Assembly (NCBI GenBank): GCA_045545095.1
Contig: JAZQAG010000033.1
Coordinates: 62,001-126,000, forward strand
DNA length: 64,000 nt
From: Phocaeicola_A sp045545095
Lineage (GTDB): Bacteria > Bacteroidota > Bacteroidia > Bacteroidales > Bacteroidaceae
Reading direction: 5' to 3'
Shown: piece after piece, positions 10,801 to 19,292 of the stretch
Position numbering within the stretch: the stretch's first letter is position 1
How the letters are laid out: each line of letters begins with the position of its first letter
Notes under the pieces: generated by a model
The model's input: only the letters and a program-made list of their open reading frames with translations
Told to the model about the DNA's origin: nothing
Databases searched by the model: none
Translations under genes and position numbers: made by a program

Positions 10801-13800
10801 ATCATGATTTGCACGGGGAGCCGTAAAGTTACCCAACGTTTCACTGGTTCCATCTGCCAATGTGGCTGTAACAGTCACACCATTTTCAGCATCAGTACCG
10901 AATCGTTGGATATATCCGCTCACCTTGGTCGGAGTGAATGTAAGTCCCTTGGCAGGTTTCACGCCCCACTCTACGGATTGGGTTGAGCCTGAAGGTTTCA
11001 GTTTCAAGAACACAACATCATCGATACCTCCGTCACCGGCAGTTCTCTTACCTGTTCCTGTCACCTCAAGGTCACCGGTATTGACTGAAATCAAACCAAA
11101 TGCTCCCTCAGGAGTTGAGGTGTAAGCTGTTGCATAATCAGCCGTACTGTTGAACGGCCATGTCACGCAAGCCTCTGCATTCTCAAAGACAGTACCACTA
11201 TAATCCTTCTCTACGAAAGGCAATACCACCTGAATGTATCGGTAGTAAGAACCGTCACCGATAACCACATCAATAGCCTCAGTCGTATTGGCGATTGTGT
11301 AACTGATGGTAGTACCACTTGCATAGTCGCTCTGTCCGTCGATGGTAGTAGTGGTAATGGCGCTGTAAGCCTCCATAGAAACAACGGCACCCTTGCATGA
11401 AGGAATCGTGAACTTGGTACCACCATTCATCTGTGCCCAATCATTCCAGTTGGCATTAGCCACCTTTCCGTTAGTCACGTCGATGTCACACTTCACGTCA
11501 ATAACCTTACCATTCACTGTAGCTTGAGCCACCCATACATGACCGGCTGTAGCCTGCCAACCGATAATGGGAGCACCACTCTTCTGTTGGAAATCCCACT
11601 TCACTGTTACAGCATCTTTGCGGTCAGCCAAAGCCACTTCATTATCAGTAAATACAGGAGTCAATGTCATGTCTGCGGTAGGAGCAATCTCAGCACCGAT
11701 AGCATAGGTGTTCGTTCCGTCTGTCCATCCGGTCAGAGTCTTACCCTCCACATAGAGTGTAAAGTTAGCGGGAACAACCACTTTGTCACCTACAACCACC
11801 TTAACGGCAGCAGGTACAGTAGTTCCTTCGCAAACTGCATCACCGAGTGAATAAGTCACTGTTGCCTCTTGAACAATCTCTGTCACTTTTTCTACAGAAA
11901 GATAAGGACAATAGCTTGGTATATTGATAGTCAATGTTGTGGCTTCACCTGTATAGTATGCATATGAAATCAGGTCGTCAGCCTTGCTTCCTTCCCAGCA
12001 ACCAGCACCACCGGCGGCAAACGAAGCGACTTCATTGCCTGCAGCATCTGTCACCTTGATGGTATGTCCGGCATATTGGCAACCGCCGATACCGATCTTT
12101 ACAGGACCATCCACCTTCACTGTAGCGGTAGTTCCGCTCCATCCGTGGCTGTTCCACCAGCAACCTTCGAGAACGATGTTGGCAGTAGCATCGTCAGCTG
12201 CTACGCGGGTCATCGTACCATCTTCAGCAATAGCCAATCCCAATGATACACGAGGATGAGTATCTTCATTTTTCTCTGTAGCATCCAAGAATGCACTTTC
12301 TGACAAATTGATGGCAATGTCTTTCCATGCAACTTCTACAGGTTCGTCACCACCTTCGCCACCTTGTTCTGCAACAGGAAGAACCACCTTCACAGTACGC
12401 CAGTAAGAACCGTCACCGATAACGATGTCGATAGTCTCGGCTGTACCTTCGTAAGTATAGGTCGGAGTGGTAGTTTCCTGGTTGATTACATCACCTGCGA
12501 TAGTGGTAGTAGTGGTTGCACTATATGACTCCAATGAAACGACTGTACCCTTGCAAGCAGGGATAGTCAGGACTGTTCCACCATTGAGCTGTGCCCAGTC
12601 ACTCCAGCTGCCGTTAGCCACTTTGCCATTGGTGGCATCAATAGGCATCTTCACATCGATAGTCTTGCCATTGACAACAGCCTGAGCCACCCAAATCATG
12701 GTCTTGCCCTGTACACCAACTACAGGAGCACCATTCTTCTGCTGGAAGTCCCAAGTAATGGTAACAGCCTCTGTACGGTCAGCCAAAGAAACTTCATTAG
12801 CTGTAAACACAGGAGTCAATGCCAATTCTGCGCCTTCAGCCTTCACCTCCTGACCAAGAGCATAAGTGGTCTTTCCGTCTGTCCAGCCGGTCAGAGTCTT
12901 ACCCTCTACATAAAGCGTGCGGTTCACAGGGATTGCAAACGTTGTGCCAAGTTCAACTTCTGCATCAGCAGGAAGAATACCTTCAGCACCAGTGTCACCC
13001 AAACCGTAAGTCACAACCATATTGTTGGGGATTTCTGACTCGTCGATGACTTCAATGGCAAAATAGGGGGTGTAGTTTCCACCAGAAACGACCATTTCGC
13101 CAGCCTCTGCTGCCACATAATAGGCAGAAATGAAGTTGGCCGCAGTGTTGCCATGATAGCATGTTCCATTATTGGTGTTGAAGCTGGCCACCTCTGTTCC
13201 ACCGAATGTCACTTTCACATCACCGCCCCAAGCGCAAGTACCCATGCTGATTCTGTAAGCACCGGCAGGCACTGTTGTTGTAGCCTTGAAGTTGTTCCAT
13301 CCGTGTTCAGGTGTGTGATATTTACCCTCAATTACAGCGACAGCCGTAGCATCTGTACTCTCCACACGGGTAACTGTTCCGTCAGCACCAATGGCTATGC
13401 CAAAAGTAGTCAATGTCTTTCCGGACACCTCCTCTTCGGTCAGAAGGGCACCGTTCATCAAATTAACTTTGATATCTGTCCAAGCTACCGCTACAGGTTC
13501 CTTTTCCACTACAGGGAGTTCCACCTTCACAGTACGCCAGTAAGAACCGTCACCGATAACGATGTCGATAGTCTCGGCTGTACCTTCGTAAGTATAGGTC
13601 GGAGTGGTAGTTTCCTGATTGATTACATCACCTGCGATAGTGGTAGTAGTAGTTGCACTGTATGACTCCAATGAAACGACTGTACCCTTGCAAGCAGGGA
13701 TAGTCAGGACTGTTCCACCATTAAGCTGTGCCCAGTCATTCCAACTTCCGTTAGCCACTTTGCCATTGGTGGCATCAATAGGCATCTTCACATCGATAGT

Positions 13801-14679
13801 CTTGCCATTGACAACAGCCTGAGCCACCCAAATCATGGTTTTGCCCTGTACACCAACAGTAGGAGCACCATTCTTACGTTGGAAGTCCCAAGTAATGGTA
13901 CCAGTTGCTGTACGGTCAGCCAAAGAAACTTCATTGGCAGTAAACACAGGAGTCAAGGCTATATCTGCGTTCATCACTACTTCCTGACCTGCAGTGTAAG
14001 TGGTCGTTCCATCTGTCCAACCTGTCAAGGTTTTGCCTTCAGCATACAGCGTGAAGTTAGCAGGAATTGTGATAGATTCACCGGCTACAACTTTTGTTGC
14101 GGCAGGAAGAATACCTTCAGCAGTCACATCACCCAATGAATAGGTAGCTGTGTACTCGGTAATAACCTCCGTTACAGCTTCTACAGAGAAGTACGGAGTG
14201 TAAGAACCACCAGAGATGGTCAGCGTGGTAGCTTCTCCATTGTAGTAACCATAAATTACATTCTCGTCAGCACCATTAGCTGTACTCCAACAAGCACCAT
14301 TGTTGGTGTTGAATGTACCACATGTCTCACCGGCAGCATTCTTGATGGTGACATCACCACCCCATGCGCAAGAACCCATACCAATCTTTACGGGTCCCTC
14401 TACAGCTATAGTTGCCGAGAAGTTAGCCAATCCGTGTTGGGTGCTGTGATACTTGCCGGTAACCGTAAAACTGGCTGTAGCATCGTCAGCAGCAACTCGG
14501 GTAACTGTACCATCGTCAGCAACAGCAATACCGATGGTCGTGATATCTGCATCTGCAGATGTCATAACCTTGTCGTTCGTGAAGTCAACCTTCACATCCT
14601 TGAACGCCGCCATCGCCGGAAGTACTCCCAACAATGCCACCCAGACAAGGACGAACTTGAATAAGTTTTTAATGTTCAT
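7900..14679 (-). CDS. Giant secreted pectin methylesterase (CE8) with three repeated N-terminal modules and a T9SS-type C-terminus
   Basis: A 2259-residue protein with a signal peptide (cleavage after PAMA, near residue 24). Three related modules of about 380 residues occupy roughly 22-397, 398-780 and 781-1155. Each pairs a domain with TIGIAVADDGTVTRV-like motifs with an InlB-like GKTLTGWTDG repeat and a DGSYWRTVKV end. Further beta-rich segments follow, then a bacterial Ig-like domain near 1698-1795 (STTPKEGATNAS). The pectinesterase domain spans about 1800-2120 and keeps YQDTYV, GRTDFICGSGD with the second catalytic Asp, and LGRPW. It removes methyl esters from homogalacturonan. The last 60 residues (FNANGIQLSKPQQGINIIR) resemble a T9SS sorting domain. 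It stands alone, with a long leader upstream. Confidence 0.9.
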   Translation of the reverse strand: MNIKNLFKFVLVWVALLGVLPAMAAFKDVKVDFTNDKVMTSADADITTIGIAVADDGTVTRVAADDATASFTVTGKYHSTQHGLANFSATIAVEGPVKIGMGSCAWGGDVTIKNAAGETCGTFNTNNGACWSTANGADENVIYGYYNGEATTLTISGGSYTPYFSVEAVTEVITEYTATYSLGDVTAEGILPAATKVVAGESITIPANFTLYAEGKTLTGWTDGTTTYTAGQEVVMNADIALTPVFTANEVSLADRTATGTITWDFQRKNGAPTVGVQGKTMIWVAQAVVNGKTIDVKMPIDATNGKVANGSWNDWAQLNGGTVLTIPACKGTVVSLESYSATTTTTIAGDVINQETTTPTYTYEGTAETIDIVIGDGSYWRTVKVELPVVEKEPVAVAWTDIKVNLMNGALLTEEEVSGKTLTTFGIAIGADGTVTRVESTDATAVAVIEGKYHTPEHGWNNFKATTTVPAGAYRISMGTCAWGGDVKVTFGGTEVASFNTNNGTCYHGNTAANFISAYYVAAEAGEMVVSGGNYTPYFAIEVIDESEIPNNMVVTYGLGDTGAEGILPADAEVELGTTFAIPVNRTLYVEGKTLTGWTDGKTTYALGQEVKAEGAELALTPVFTANEVSLADRTEAVTITWDFQQKNGAPVVGVQGKTMIWVAQAVVNGKTIDVKMPIDATNGKVANGSWSDWAQLNGGTVLTIPACKGTVVSLESYSATTTTTIAGDVINQETTTPTYTYEGTAETIDIVIGDGSYWRTVKVVLPVAEQGGEGGDEPVEVAWKDIAINLSESAFLDATEKNEDTHPRVSLGLAIAEDGTMTRVAADDATANIVLEGCWWNSHGWSGTTATVKVDGPVKIGIGGCQYAGHTIKVTDAAGNEVASFAAGGAGCWEGSKADDLISYAYYTGEATTLTINIPSYCPYLSVEKVTEIVQEATVTYSLGDAVCEGTTVPAAVKVVVGDKVVVPANFTLYVEGKTLTGWTDGTNTYAIGAEIAPTADMTLTPVFTDNEVALADRKDAVTVKWDFQQKSGAPIIGWQATAGHVWVAQATVNGKVIDVKCDIDVTNGKVANANWNDWAQMNGGTKFTIPSCKGAVVSMEAYSAITTTTIDGQSDYASGTTISYTIANTTEAIDVVIGDGSYYRYIQVVLPFVEKDYSGTVFENAEACVTWPFNSTADYATAYTSTPEGAFGLISVNTGDLEVTGTGKRTAGDGGIDDVVFLKLKPSGSTQSVEWGVKPAKGLTFTPTKVSGYIQRFGTDAENGVTVTATLADGTSETLGNFTAPRANHDVNKDKFGKNSNSTHQFVIELTADQQAKLTSADGFTLSATVGVGATKEGGFSDIRIYGTINGTIAAVEKFAVTPAVNIEEAGSATIYPVSDKYDNGTEVTLTATDNFGYNFVNWTNAAGEEVSTDAKFVWTVGAEETLTANFVKVNTYALDLTVEEPANDYMVQWNPAPTVVGDKKMYEEGTKVVLTTSNNYIMNFAGWSNDETASEIVVDMTQDVTLTAKYEANVDFIAGWDFILRGSDGRVADFAAADNDAAQLVLRDAEGNTSGWLDKSQEAAGGYEGKPAAVNWRNNVAIGTYYYQIKVNAEAFTNIKVYAEMLYNYNAYQKQDVEYSLDNENWTLLGSIQMPGVKTWTPGEFALPAEADNQKDLYIRWKADTSSKLDGTTSDNDGTCITNIYVTGTMKLVDDGKAPVLVSTTPKEGATNASANGKVVLSFDEKVKVAEGAVATLNGVKLSPTVSGKSVMFEYKSLEYSTEYTFTLPANSISDLTDNAITEAITVKFSTKTKPAVTKALYDFIVPDDGNFKEALEAAAARADKSKRYRIFVKRGAHIVPGNENAPVTGSDGNSYADPKTYFNSPNVSIIGEDMAETSIANYMTTESCDGEWGPAHPLEGIRTSGLLYLQSGATNTYFEDITLKSNTPDSRGRNVVLVDGGNKTICKDVCLWAYQDTYVSDRGQSLYYFEGGVIRGRTDFICGSGDVFFNGVDIVMCEKGGYIVAPRENVKYGYVFKDCTIKGEKDDVNGNYFLGRPWTEAAETYFIDCVMEAIPSAGGWTNMSAGGCTRFAEYNSMTASGTPVDLSGRVKELGKETLNPNSPVLSAVEAAEIGDMTNMFGDWDPTEATEQASAPANVKIENSVITWDNSDYVLLWAICKDGKVIDFTTEPTYTVDDATATYSVRAANEMGGLGEATVAVNPESIEGLVAGQAVLSTEIFNANGIQLSKPQQGINIIRTTYANGVVTVEKRMVK
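12384..12820 (-). repeat. Long near-identical direct repeat inside the pectin esterase gene, copy in module 2
   Basis: About 437 bases that match 13521-13957 with only scattered differences. The offset is exactly 1137 bases (379 codons), so recombination between the copies would add or remove one whole module in frame. A third, more diverged copy lies near 11211-11680. Confidence 0.85.
13521..13957 (-). repeat. Long near-identical direct repeat inside the pectin esterase gene, copy in module 1
   Basis: Partner of the repeat at 12384-12820, in the same orientation and reading frame. Differences between the copies are few and mostly synonymous, which suggests a recent duplication or gene conversion. 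Confidence 0.85.
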
Positions 14680-15121
14680 AAATTGTATTAATTAGTTAAT
14701 AAATAAAATAGTTGTTTTTCAGTCCTAAATTCCTCGTATTGATACTATAGTATCGATTCCTCCAATGATAATTCTGCATCCGTTAACGTACACGAACGTA
14801 ACAAAATGAATTACACCAAGCAGATATTTCAGTGTGCAATATTACTTTATTTTTATTAAAGTGCCAAAGATTTGGAATAAAATCTGAATCGCAAAACATT
14901 CTTTTACCGAAATACATGTTGTATAACATAAAAACGAAGAAAAGGCCTTTTGTCTTCTTTTTTTTTCAGGTAGTAGTAACATCAGTTGAAGTCCTGATAC
15001 TTTAAGAATCTGATATACAAGTATCTCACATTCTCATTGGGAATCTTTAACGGGTAGGAATAGGATGGTTAGAGAGATTTTCCGTATCTTTGTCGCCGTA
15101 TATGCATATATCTTAGGAGAG
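14680..15121. other. Divergent intergenic region between the pectin esterase and oxidoreductase genes
   Basis: This stretch of 442 bases has no credible gene. It must hold the esterase promoter, but I see no TAnnTTTG match for that strand. A perfect 14-bp palindrome, GATACTATAGTATC at 14741-14754, sits about 65 bases upstream of the esterase start and could be an operator. The right end holds the -7 box of the oxidoreductase gene. Confidence 0.5.
15085..15120 (+). promoter_or_regulatory. -7 box and ribosome-binding site that fix the oxidoreductase start
   Basis: TATCTTTG at 15085-15092 fits the -7 consensus; no good -33 is seen. AGGAGA at 15115-15120 lies directly before the ATG at 15122. 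An earlier in-frame start at 15065 would precede this promoter, so the ATG at 15122 is preferred. Confidence 0.5.
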
Positions 15122-16609
15122 ATGAATAGTGATACTGTGGTAATCATAGGAGCCGGTTTGGGTGGGCTCGAGTGCGGATACATATTGGCCAAATGTGGTT
15201 TCAAGGTAGTCGTACTGGAACGTGAGTCCCAATTGGGAGGCTGTCTTCAGACCTTCCGTCGGGGCTATGCCACCTTCGATACAGGTTTCCATTATATAGG
15301 CGGATTATCGGAAGGAGAATCGTTGAACCGTCTTTTCACCTACTTCGACCTTATGGGACTTCCGTGGTATCAGTTGGATAGAGACTGTTTCGACGAGGTG
15401 GTCATAGGCAATCGTTCCTACGCTTTTGCCAATGGACACGACCGTTTTGTCGAGACATTGGCTGCACACTTTCCTGCCGAACGCGAAGGACTGAAGCGCT
15501 ATACCTCCTTCCTTCGTCAGGTGGGCGACCATATATTTGACAGCCTTTTACCTAAGAGCGAAGAGAAATTCCTCACCCAATCACTCTTTTCCCGTTCAGC
15601 TTACGAGTTCTTGAATGAATATATCTCTTCCCCTACCTTGAAGAAAATTCTTTCAGGTACGTCGCTGAAAATGGAATTGAATGCCCCTACTCTCCCCCTT
15701 TACACCTTTGCCCAAATCAACGACTCGTATATACGCAGTGCCTGGCGACTGAAGGGAGGCGGTTCACAGATTGCCGAACATCTGGCCGAGAGCATCCGTC
15801 AGATGGGTGGAGAGGTACGCACCAATGCAGCTGTCACCCTCATTCGGGAGGCTGATGGGAAAGTCGCTGGTGTCGAGTTGAATGGTGGTGAAGAGTTTGT
15901 CGGAGCATCATGGGTCATCAGCAGTGTACATCCGGCCTATACCATCAGTCTGGTAGGCGAAAGCCAGAAGATGCGACGTGCCTACCGCCATCGTATCTCG
16001 CGATTGGAGAACACCTTCGGCATGTTCACAGCCAACATACGGCTCAAGCCGGATATAGTCCCCTATATGAATAGGAATATCTATGTACATCGCGCCCAAA
16101 GTGACCCTTGGCATATCGACCTGACGGATACCGAAAGCGTATTGGTGAACTATCCCGTGCCTGAGGAGGGAAAACAGACTGTGGACAGCATCGATCTGCT
16201 CACTCCCATGAGTTGGAAAGAGGTGGAGAAATGGAGCCACCTCCCCGTAGGCCGACGCGGCACAGACTATGTCACCTGCAAAGAGATGAAGGCCCAGCAA
16301 TGTCTCGACCTTGTCAAAGACCGTCTGCCCGAATTGGAGAGTGCCATCGACCATATCTACACCAGTTCGCCCTTGAGCTACCACAGCTACATTGCCAGTG
16401 CTGAAGGGTGTGCCTACGGCATCCGCAAGGACTACAACAATCCGATGGGCACCGTACTGACCCCACGCACCCCCCTACCCGGCTTGTTACTTACTGGCCA
16501 AAGTCTCAATCTGCATGGCATTTTAGGTGTGAGCATGACTTCGCTCTTCACCTGTGCAGAGATTGTGGGAAGAGAAAAGATTATAGAAGAAATAGGATTA
16601 AATAAATAG
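15122..16609 (+). CDS. FAD-dependent phytoene desaturase/carotenoid isomerase-like oxidoreductase
   Basis: A 495-residue flavoprotein of the CrtI / CrtISO / retinol-saturase superfamily. The N-terminal dinucleotide fold reads VVIIGAGLGGLECGYILAK with the ERESQLGGCLQTFRRG extension. The C-terminal LLLTGQSLNLHGILGVSMTS is the second FAD-contact region. Such enzymes desaturate, saturate or isomerise polyene chains. I see no carotenoid synthesis genes nearby. Instead it is followed at 6 bases by a FabG-type reductase and then a LolA-like gene, a set also found in aryl-polyene and related lipid-pigment clusters, so a polyene-lipid substrate is an inference. The start is supported by an SD site and an upstream -7 box. 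Confidence 0.82.
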   Translation: MNSDTVVIIGAGLGGLECGYILAKCGFKVVVLERESQLGGCLQTFRRGYATFDTGFHYIGGLSEGESLNRLFTYFDLMGLPWYQLDRDCFDEVVIGNRSYAFANGHDRFVETLAAHFPAEREGLKRYTSFLRQVGDHIFDSLLPKSEEKFLTQSLFSRSAYEFLNEYISSPTLKKILSGTSLKMELNAPTLPLYTFAQINDSYIRSAWRLKGGGSQIAEHLAESIRQMGGEVRTNAAVTLIREADGKVAGVELNGGEEFVGASWVISSVHPAYTISLVGESQKMRRAYRHRISRLENTFGMFTANIRLKPDIVPYMNRNIYVHRAQSDPWHIDLTDTESVLVNYPVPEEGKQTVDSIDLLTPMSWKEVEKWSHLPVGRRGTDYVTCKEMKAQQCLDLVKDRLPELESAIDHIYTSSPLSYHSYIASAEGCAYGIRKDYNNPMGTVLTPRTPLPGLLLTGQSLNLHGILGVSMTSLFTCAEIVGREKIIEEIGLNK

Positions 16610-16615
16610 AAGAAT

Positions 16616-17341
16616 ATGAACTATGCATTAGTGACCGGCGGAAGCCGTGGAATAGGACGCGCCGTATGCGTCAAACTTGCCCAGATGGGTTATCACGTCA
16701 TTGTGAATTATGTATCAAATGATGCCGAGGCTGAAAAGACATTGGCACTCATACAGGAGGCTGGCAGCACAGGCGAACTGTTGAAGTTCGATGTCAGCAA
16801 TGCCGAAGCCACACTGGCAGCTATCGAAGGCTGGCAGGAGAGTCATCCGGGAGAATTCATCGAAGTGCTCATCAACAATGCCGGCATCCGCAAGGACAAT
16901 CTCCTTCTCTGGATGGAATCCGAGGATTGGAACCGTGTGTTGGGCATCGGTCTTCATGGTTTCTACAATGTGACCCGTCCCCTGCTCCAACCCATGTTGG
17001 TGAAGAAACGTGGCCGCATCGTCAACATGGCCAGTGTATCAGGTCTCAAAGGTCTGCCCGGCCAGTGCAACTACTCGGCTGCCAAGGGTGGTATGATTGC
17101 TGCTACAAAGGCTCTCGCACAGGAGGTCGGCCGTAAGGGCGTGACTGTGAATGCCGTAGCACCTGGTTTCATCCGTACAGATATGGTCGAAGGGCTCGAT
17201 GAGAAAGCGCTGAAGGGCACTATTCCATTGAATCGTTTCGGTGAACCCGAGGAAGTGGCCGAACTGGTAGGATTCCTGGTATCGGACAAGGCTGCCTACA
17301 TTACCGGAGAGTGCATCTCCATCAACGGAGGACTCTATTAA
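16616..17341 (+). CDS. 3-oxoacyl-ACP reductase-like SDR (FabG family)
   Basis: A 241-residue classical short-chain dehydrogenase. It has the NAD(P) motif TGGSRGIG at residues 7-14, NNAG, the catalytic serine in MASVSG, the YSAAKGG Tyr-Lys pair and a NGGLY end. FabG proteins reduce 3-oxoacyl-ACP with NADPH during chain elongation. It lies 6 bases after the oxidoreductase and 16 bases before the LolA-like gene. This is probably not the housekeeping fabG but a copy serving a polyketide or aryl-polyene-like pathway. That role is inferred from the neighbours only, since no ketosynthase, dehydratase or acyl carrier gene is present. Confidence 0.85.
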   Translation: MNYALVTGGSRGIGRAVCVKLAQMGYHVIVNYVSNDAEAEKTLALIQEAGSTGELLKFDVSNAEATLAAIEGWQESHPGEFIEVLINNAGIRKDNLLLWMESEDWNRVLGIGLHGFYNVTRPLLQPMLVKKRGRIVNMASVSGLKGLPGQCNYSAAKGGMIAATKALAQEVGRKGVTVNAVAPGFIRTDMVEGLDEKALKGTIPLNRFGEPEEVAELVGFLVSDKAAYITGECISINGGLY

Positions 17342-17357
17342 TTATAAATTTGGAAGT

Positions 17358-17990
17358 ATGAATTACAAGATCAGAATTATAGCTTTGTCAGTGATCGCCG
17401 TCATGCTATGCACGTTGGTACATGCACAGGGCAATAGCGCCGCATTGGCACAAATCGAAAAGGCAAATGCCGGTATCACCTCTATCCAAGGTAAGTTTGC
17501 ACAGACAAAGACCATTGCTGCCAATGGCAAGCAGATCAAGTCGGACGGCACGCTCTATATCAATGGGGCAGAACAGATGGCCATGCATTACAATGCCCCC
17601 TCGACAGACCTGTTGGTGATTAATGGCAACCGTTTCTACATGATTCGGGGAAAGAAGAAGAACAACTTCAATACCGAGAAGAACAAGGCCATGCGTAGCC
17701 TGCGCAACACTTTGCTCTACTGTGTACATGGAAAGCCTGCCCAGCTGGCTACAGAGAACAATGCCGACATTGCTGTCACTCAGGATGGTAATGCCACAGT
17801 CGTCACACTGACATCTCAGAAAAAGACTCCTCGTGGATACGAGAAGATTATTCTCCATTACAACACCAAGAACTCCTTGCTCACACGTATGGAGATGATC
17901 GAATGGGGAGGAAACAGTACGCTCTATGAGATAAGCGGCCTGCAAACGGACACCACCATCGCTCCCGATCAGTTTGCTATTCCTGATTAA
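17358..17990 (+). CDS. LolA-like outer-membrane lipoprotein carrier
   Basis: A 210-residue periplasmic protein with a signal peptide ending at VHAQ (about residue 24). The sequence fits the LolA/LolA-like half-barrel: an early IQGKFAQTK segment, then LYINGAEQMAMHYNAPSTD and a typical C-terminal hydrophobic half. LolA carries lipoproteins or other lipidic cargo across the periplasm. LolA paralogues also sit in aryl-polyene clusters, where they are thought to help move the product. As the last gene of a three-gene operon, it ends just before a strong terminator. Confidence 0.8.
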   Translation: MNYKIRIIALSVIAVMLCTLVHAQGNSAALAQIEKANAGITSIQGKFAQTKTIAANGKQIKSDGTLYINGAEQMAMHYNAPSTDLLVINGNRFYMIRGKKKNNFNTEKNKAMRSLRNTLLYCVHGKPAQLATENNADIAVTQDGNATVVTLTSQKKTPRGYEKIILHYNTKNSLLTRMEMIEWGGNSTLYEISGLQTDTTIAPDQFAIPD

Positions 17991-18020
17991 AGGGATGCTG
18001 CCAGTGGCAAGATAAATGAA

Positions 18021-18063
18021 AGGTGTGTCATCACTCCATCTCTCAGATGAAGATGACACACCT
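18021..18063. terminator. Perfect 12-bp inverted repeat downstream of the LolA-like gene
   Basis: AGGTGTGTCATC (18021-18032) and GATGACACACCT (18052-18063) are exact complements around a 19-base loop. It lies 31 bases after the stop and is followed by TT, then a second hairpin. Termination or mRNA 3'-end protection is likely. Confidence 0.6.
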
Positions 18064-18075
18064 TTACTATATTAA

Positions 18076-18110
18076 AAAGGGTATGTCGGAATCTCCGACA
18101 CACCCTTTCT
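18076..18110. terminator. Bidirectional terminator between the LolA-like gene and ilvC
   Basis: AAAGGGTATGTCGGA at 18076-18090 pairs with TCCGACACACCCTTT at 18094-18108 with one mismatch and a three-base loop. A- and T-rich flanks lie on both sides. It sits between convergent genes and can serve both. Confidence 0.8.
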
Positions 18111-18131
18111 TTATATCCTGCCTCCAGGAGA

Positions 18132-19175
18132 TTAATTGTTCTCCGGACGGAGTTGGCGGACGGTAACGGCTGTCTTCCACATTTCGCTTTCGCGCAGGGC
18201 TTTCAGCTCCTCTTCCAATTTCTCGCGATAGTCGGGCTTGGAGTTGCTGTCGATAGAGATCTGAGCCTCGTTACCACACTTCACGCTGGCATAGAGTTTC
18301 TCCACCACGGGCTTGATGGCATCGTGGAAGGGACCCATCCAGTCGAGGGCACCACGCTGGGCGGTAGTAGAGCAGTTGGCGTACATCCAGTCCATACCGT
18401 TCTTGGCAAAGAGGGGCATCAGTGACTGTGTCAACTCCTCAACTGTCTCGTTGAAAGCCTCAGAGGGAGTATGTCCGTTCTCGCGGAGCACCTCGTACTG
18501 TGCCAGGAGCAATCCCTGGATAGCACCCATCAGTGAACCACGCTCACCGGTGAGGTCACTGGTTGCTTCGCGGATAAATGTTGTCTCGAACAGGTAACCT
18601 GAACCTACACCGATACCGAGAGCCAATGTACGCTCAAGGGCACGGCCCGTATAGTCCTGATAAACGGCGTATGAAGAGTTCAAGCCGCGGCCTTCGAGGA
18701 ACATGGTGCGGAGTGAAGTACCCGAACCCTTGGGAGCCACCATGATAACGTCGATGTCTGTGGGAGGAACCACACCTGTGCGGTCATTCCATGTGATGGC
18801 AAATCCGTGAGAGAAGTAGAGGGCCTTGCCCGGAGTCAGGTAAGGTTTGATGGTGGGCCATACGCTCATCACCGCTGCATCAGAGAGCAAGCACATGATG
18901 ATGGTACCCTTCTCGCATGCCTCTTCAATAGAGAACAGAGTCTCACCCGGTACCCATCCGTCAGATACAGCCTTGTCATAAGTCTTTCCCTGACGTTGGC
19001 CAACGATAACGTTGAAGCCATTATCACGCAGGTTCAACGACTGGCCGGGGCCTTGCACACCATAACCGATAACGGCGATGGTTTCATTCTTCAACACTTC
19101 ACGTGCCTTTTCCAAAGGAAACTCTTCGCGGGTCATCACATTTTCGATGACACCGCCAAAATTCAATTGTGCCAT
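18132..19175 (-). CDS. ilvC: Ketol-acid reductoisomerase
   Basis: A 347-residue class I enzyme. It rearranges and reduces acetolactate and acetohydroxybutyrate to the dihydroxy acids of valine and isoleucine synthesis. The N-terminal Rossmann motif is IGYGVQGPGQSLNLRD near residues 36-51, followed by the cofactor loop VGQRQGKTYDKA. The knotted catalytic domain carries the DLTGERGSLMGAIQG segment with acidic metal ligands. It is the last gene of the leftward ilv operon, 117 bases after the thioesterase; the gap contains ACTAG-type short repeats (19188-19213). Confidence 0.96.
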   Translation of the reverse strand: MAQLNFGGVIENVMTREEFPLEKAREVLKNETIAVIGYGVQGPGQSLNLRDNGFNVIVGQRQGKTYDKAVSDGWVPGETLFSIEEACEKGTIIMCLLSDAAVMSVWPTIKPYLTPGKALYFSHGFAITWNDRTGVVPPTDIDVIMVAPKGSGTSLRTMFLEGRGLNSSYAVYQDYTGRALERTLALGIGVGSGYLFETTFIREATSDLTGERGSLMGAIQGLLLAQYEVLRENGHTPSEAFNETVEELTQSLMPLFAKNGMDWMYANCSTTAQRGALDWMGPFHDAIKPVVEKLYASVKCGNEAQISIDSNSKPDYREKLEEELKALRESEMWKTAVTVRQLRPENN

Positions 19176-19185
19176 AAAATAATTT

Positions 19186-19215
19186 TTTAAGTTACTAGTT
19201 ACTAGCTACTAGTTT
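19186..19215. repeat. Short ACTAGTT-type tandem repeat before ilvC
   Basis: Three successive copies close to ACTAGTT / ACTAGCT lie between the thioesterase and ilvC, just before the ilvC start. The unit is 7 bases, like the other intergenic arrays in this operon but of different sequence. No inverted partner of the same unit is visible. Confidence 0.6.
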
Positions 19216-19292
19216 TTTGCAGCTACGGTAGATAACAACCAGTTTGATTAATGATTATTATTTATATTCAGTTTTCTTATCAATCCTACAAC

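Noticed and set aside
13153..13665. Open frames on the plus strand across the pectin esterase gene
   Set aside because: They repeat with the module structure of the esterase and have serine/threonine-rich, unstructured translations. They arise from the repetitive coding strand opposite.
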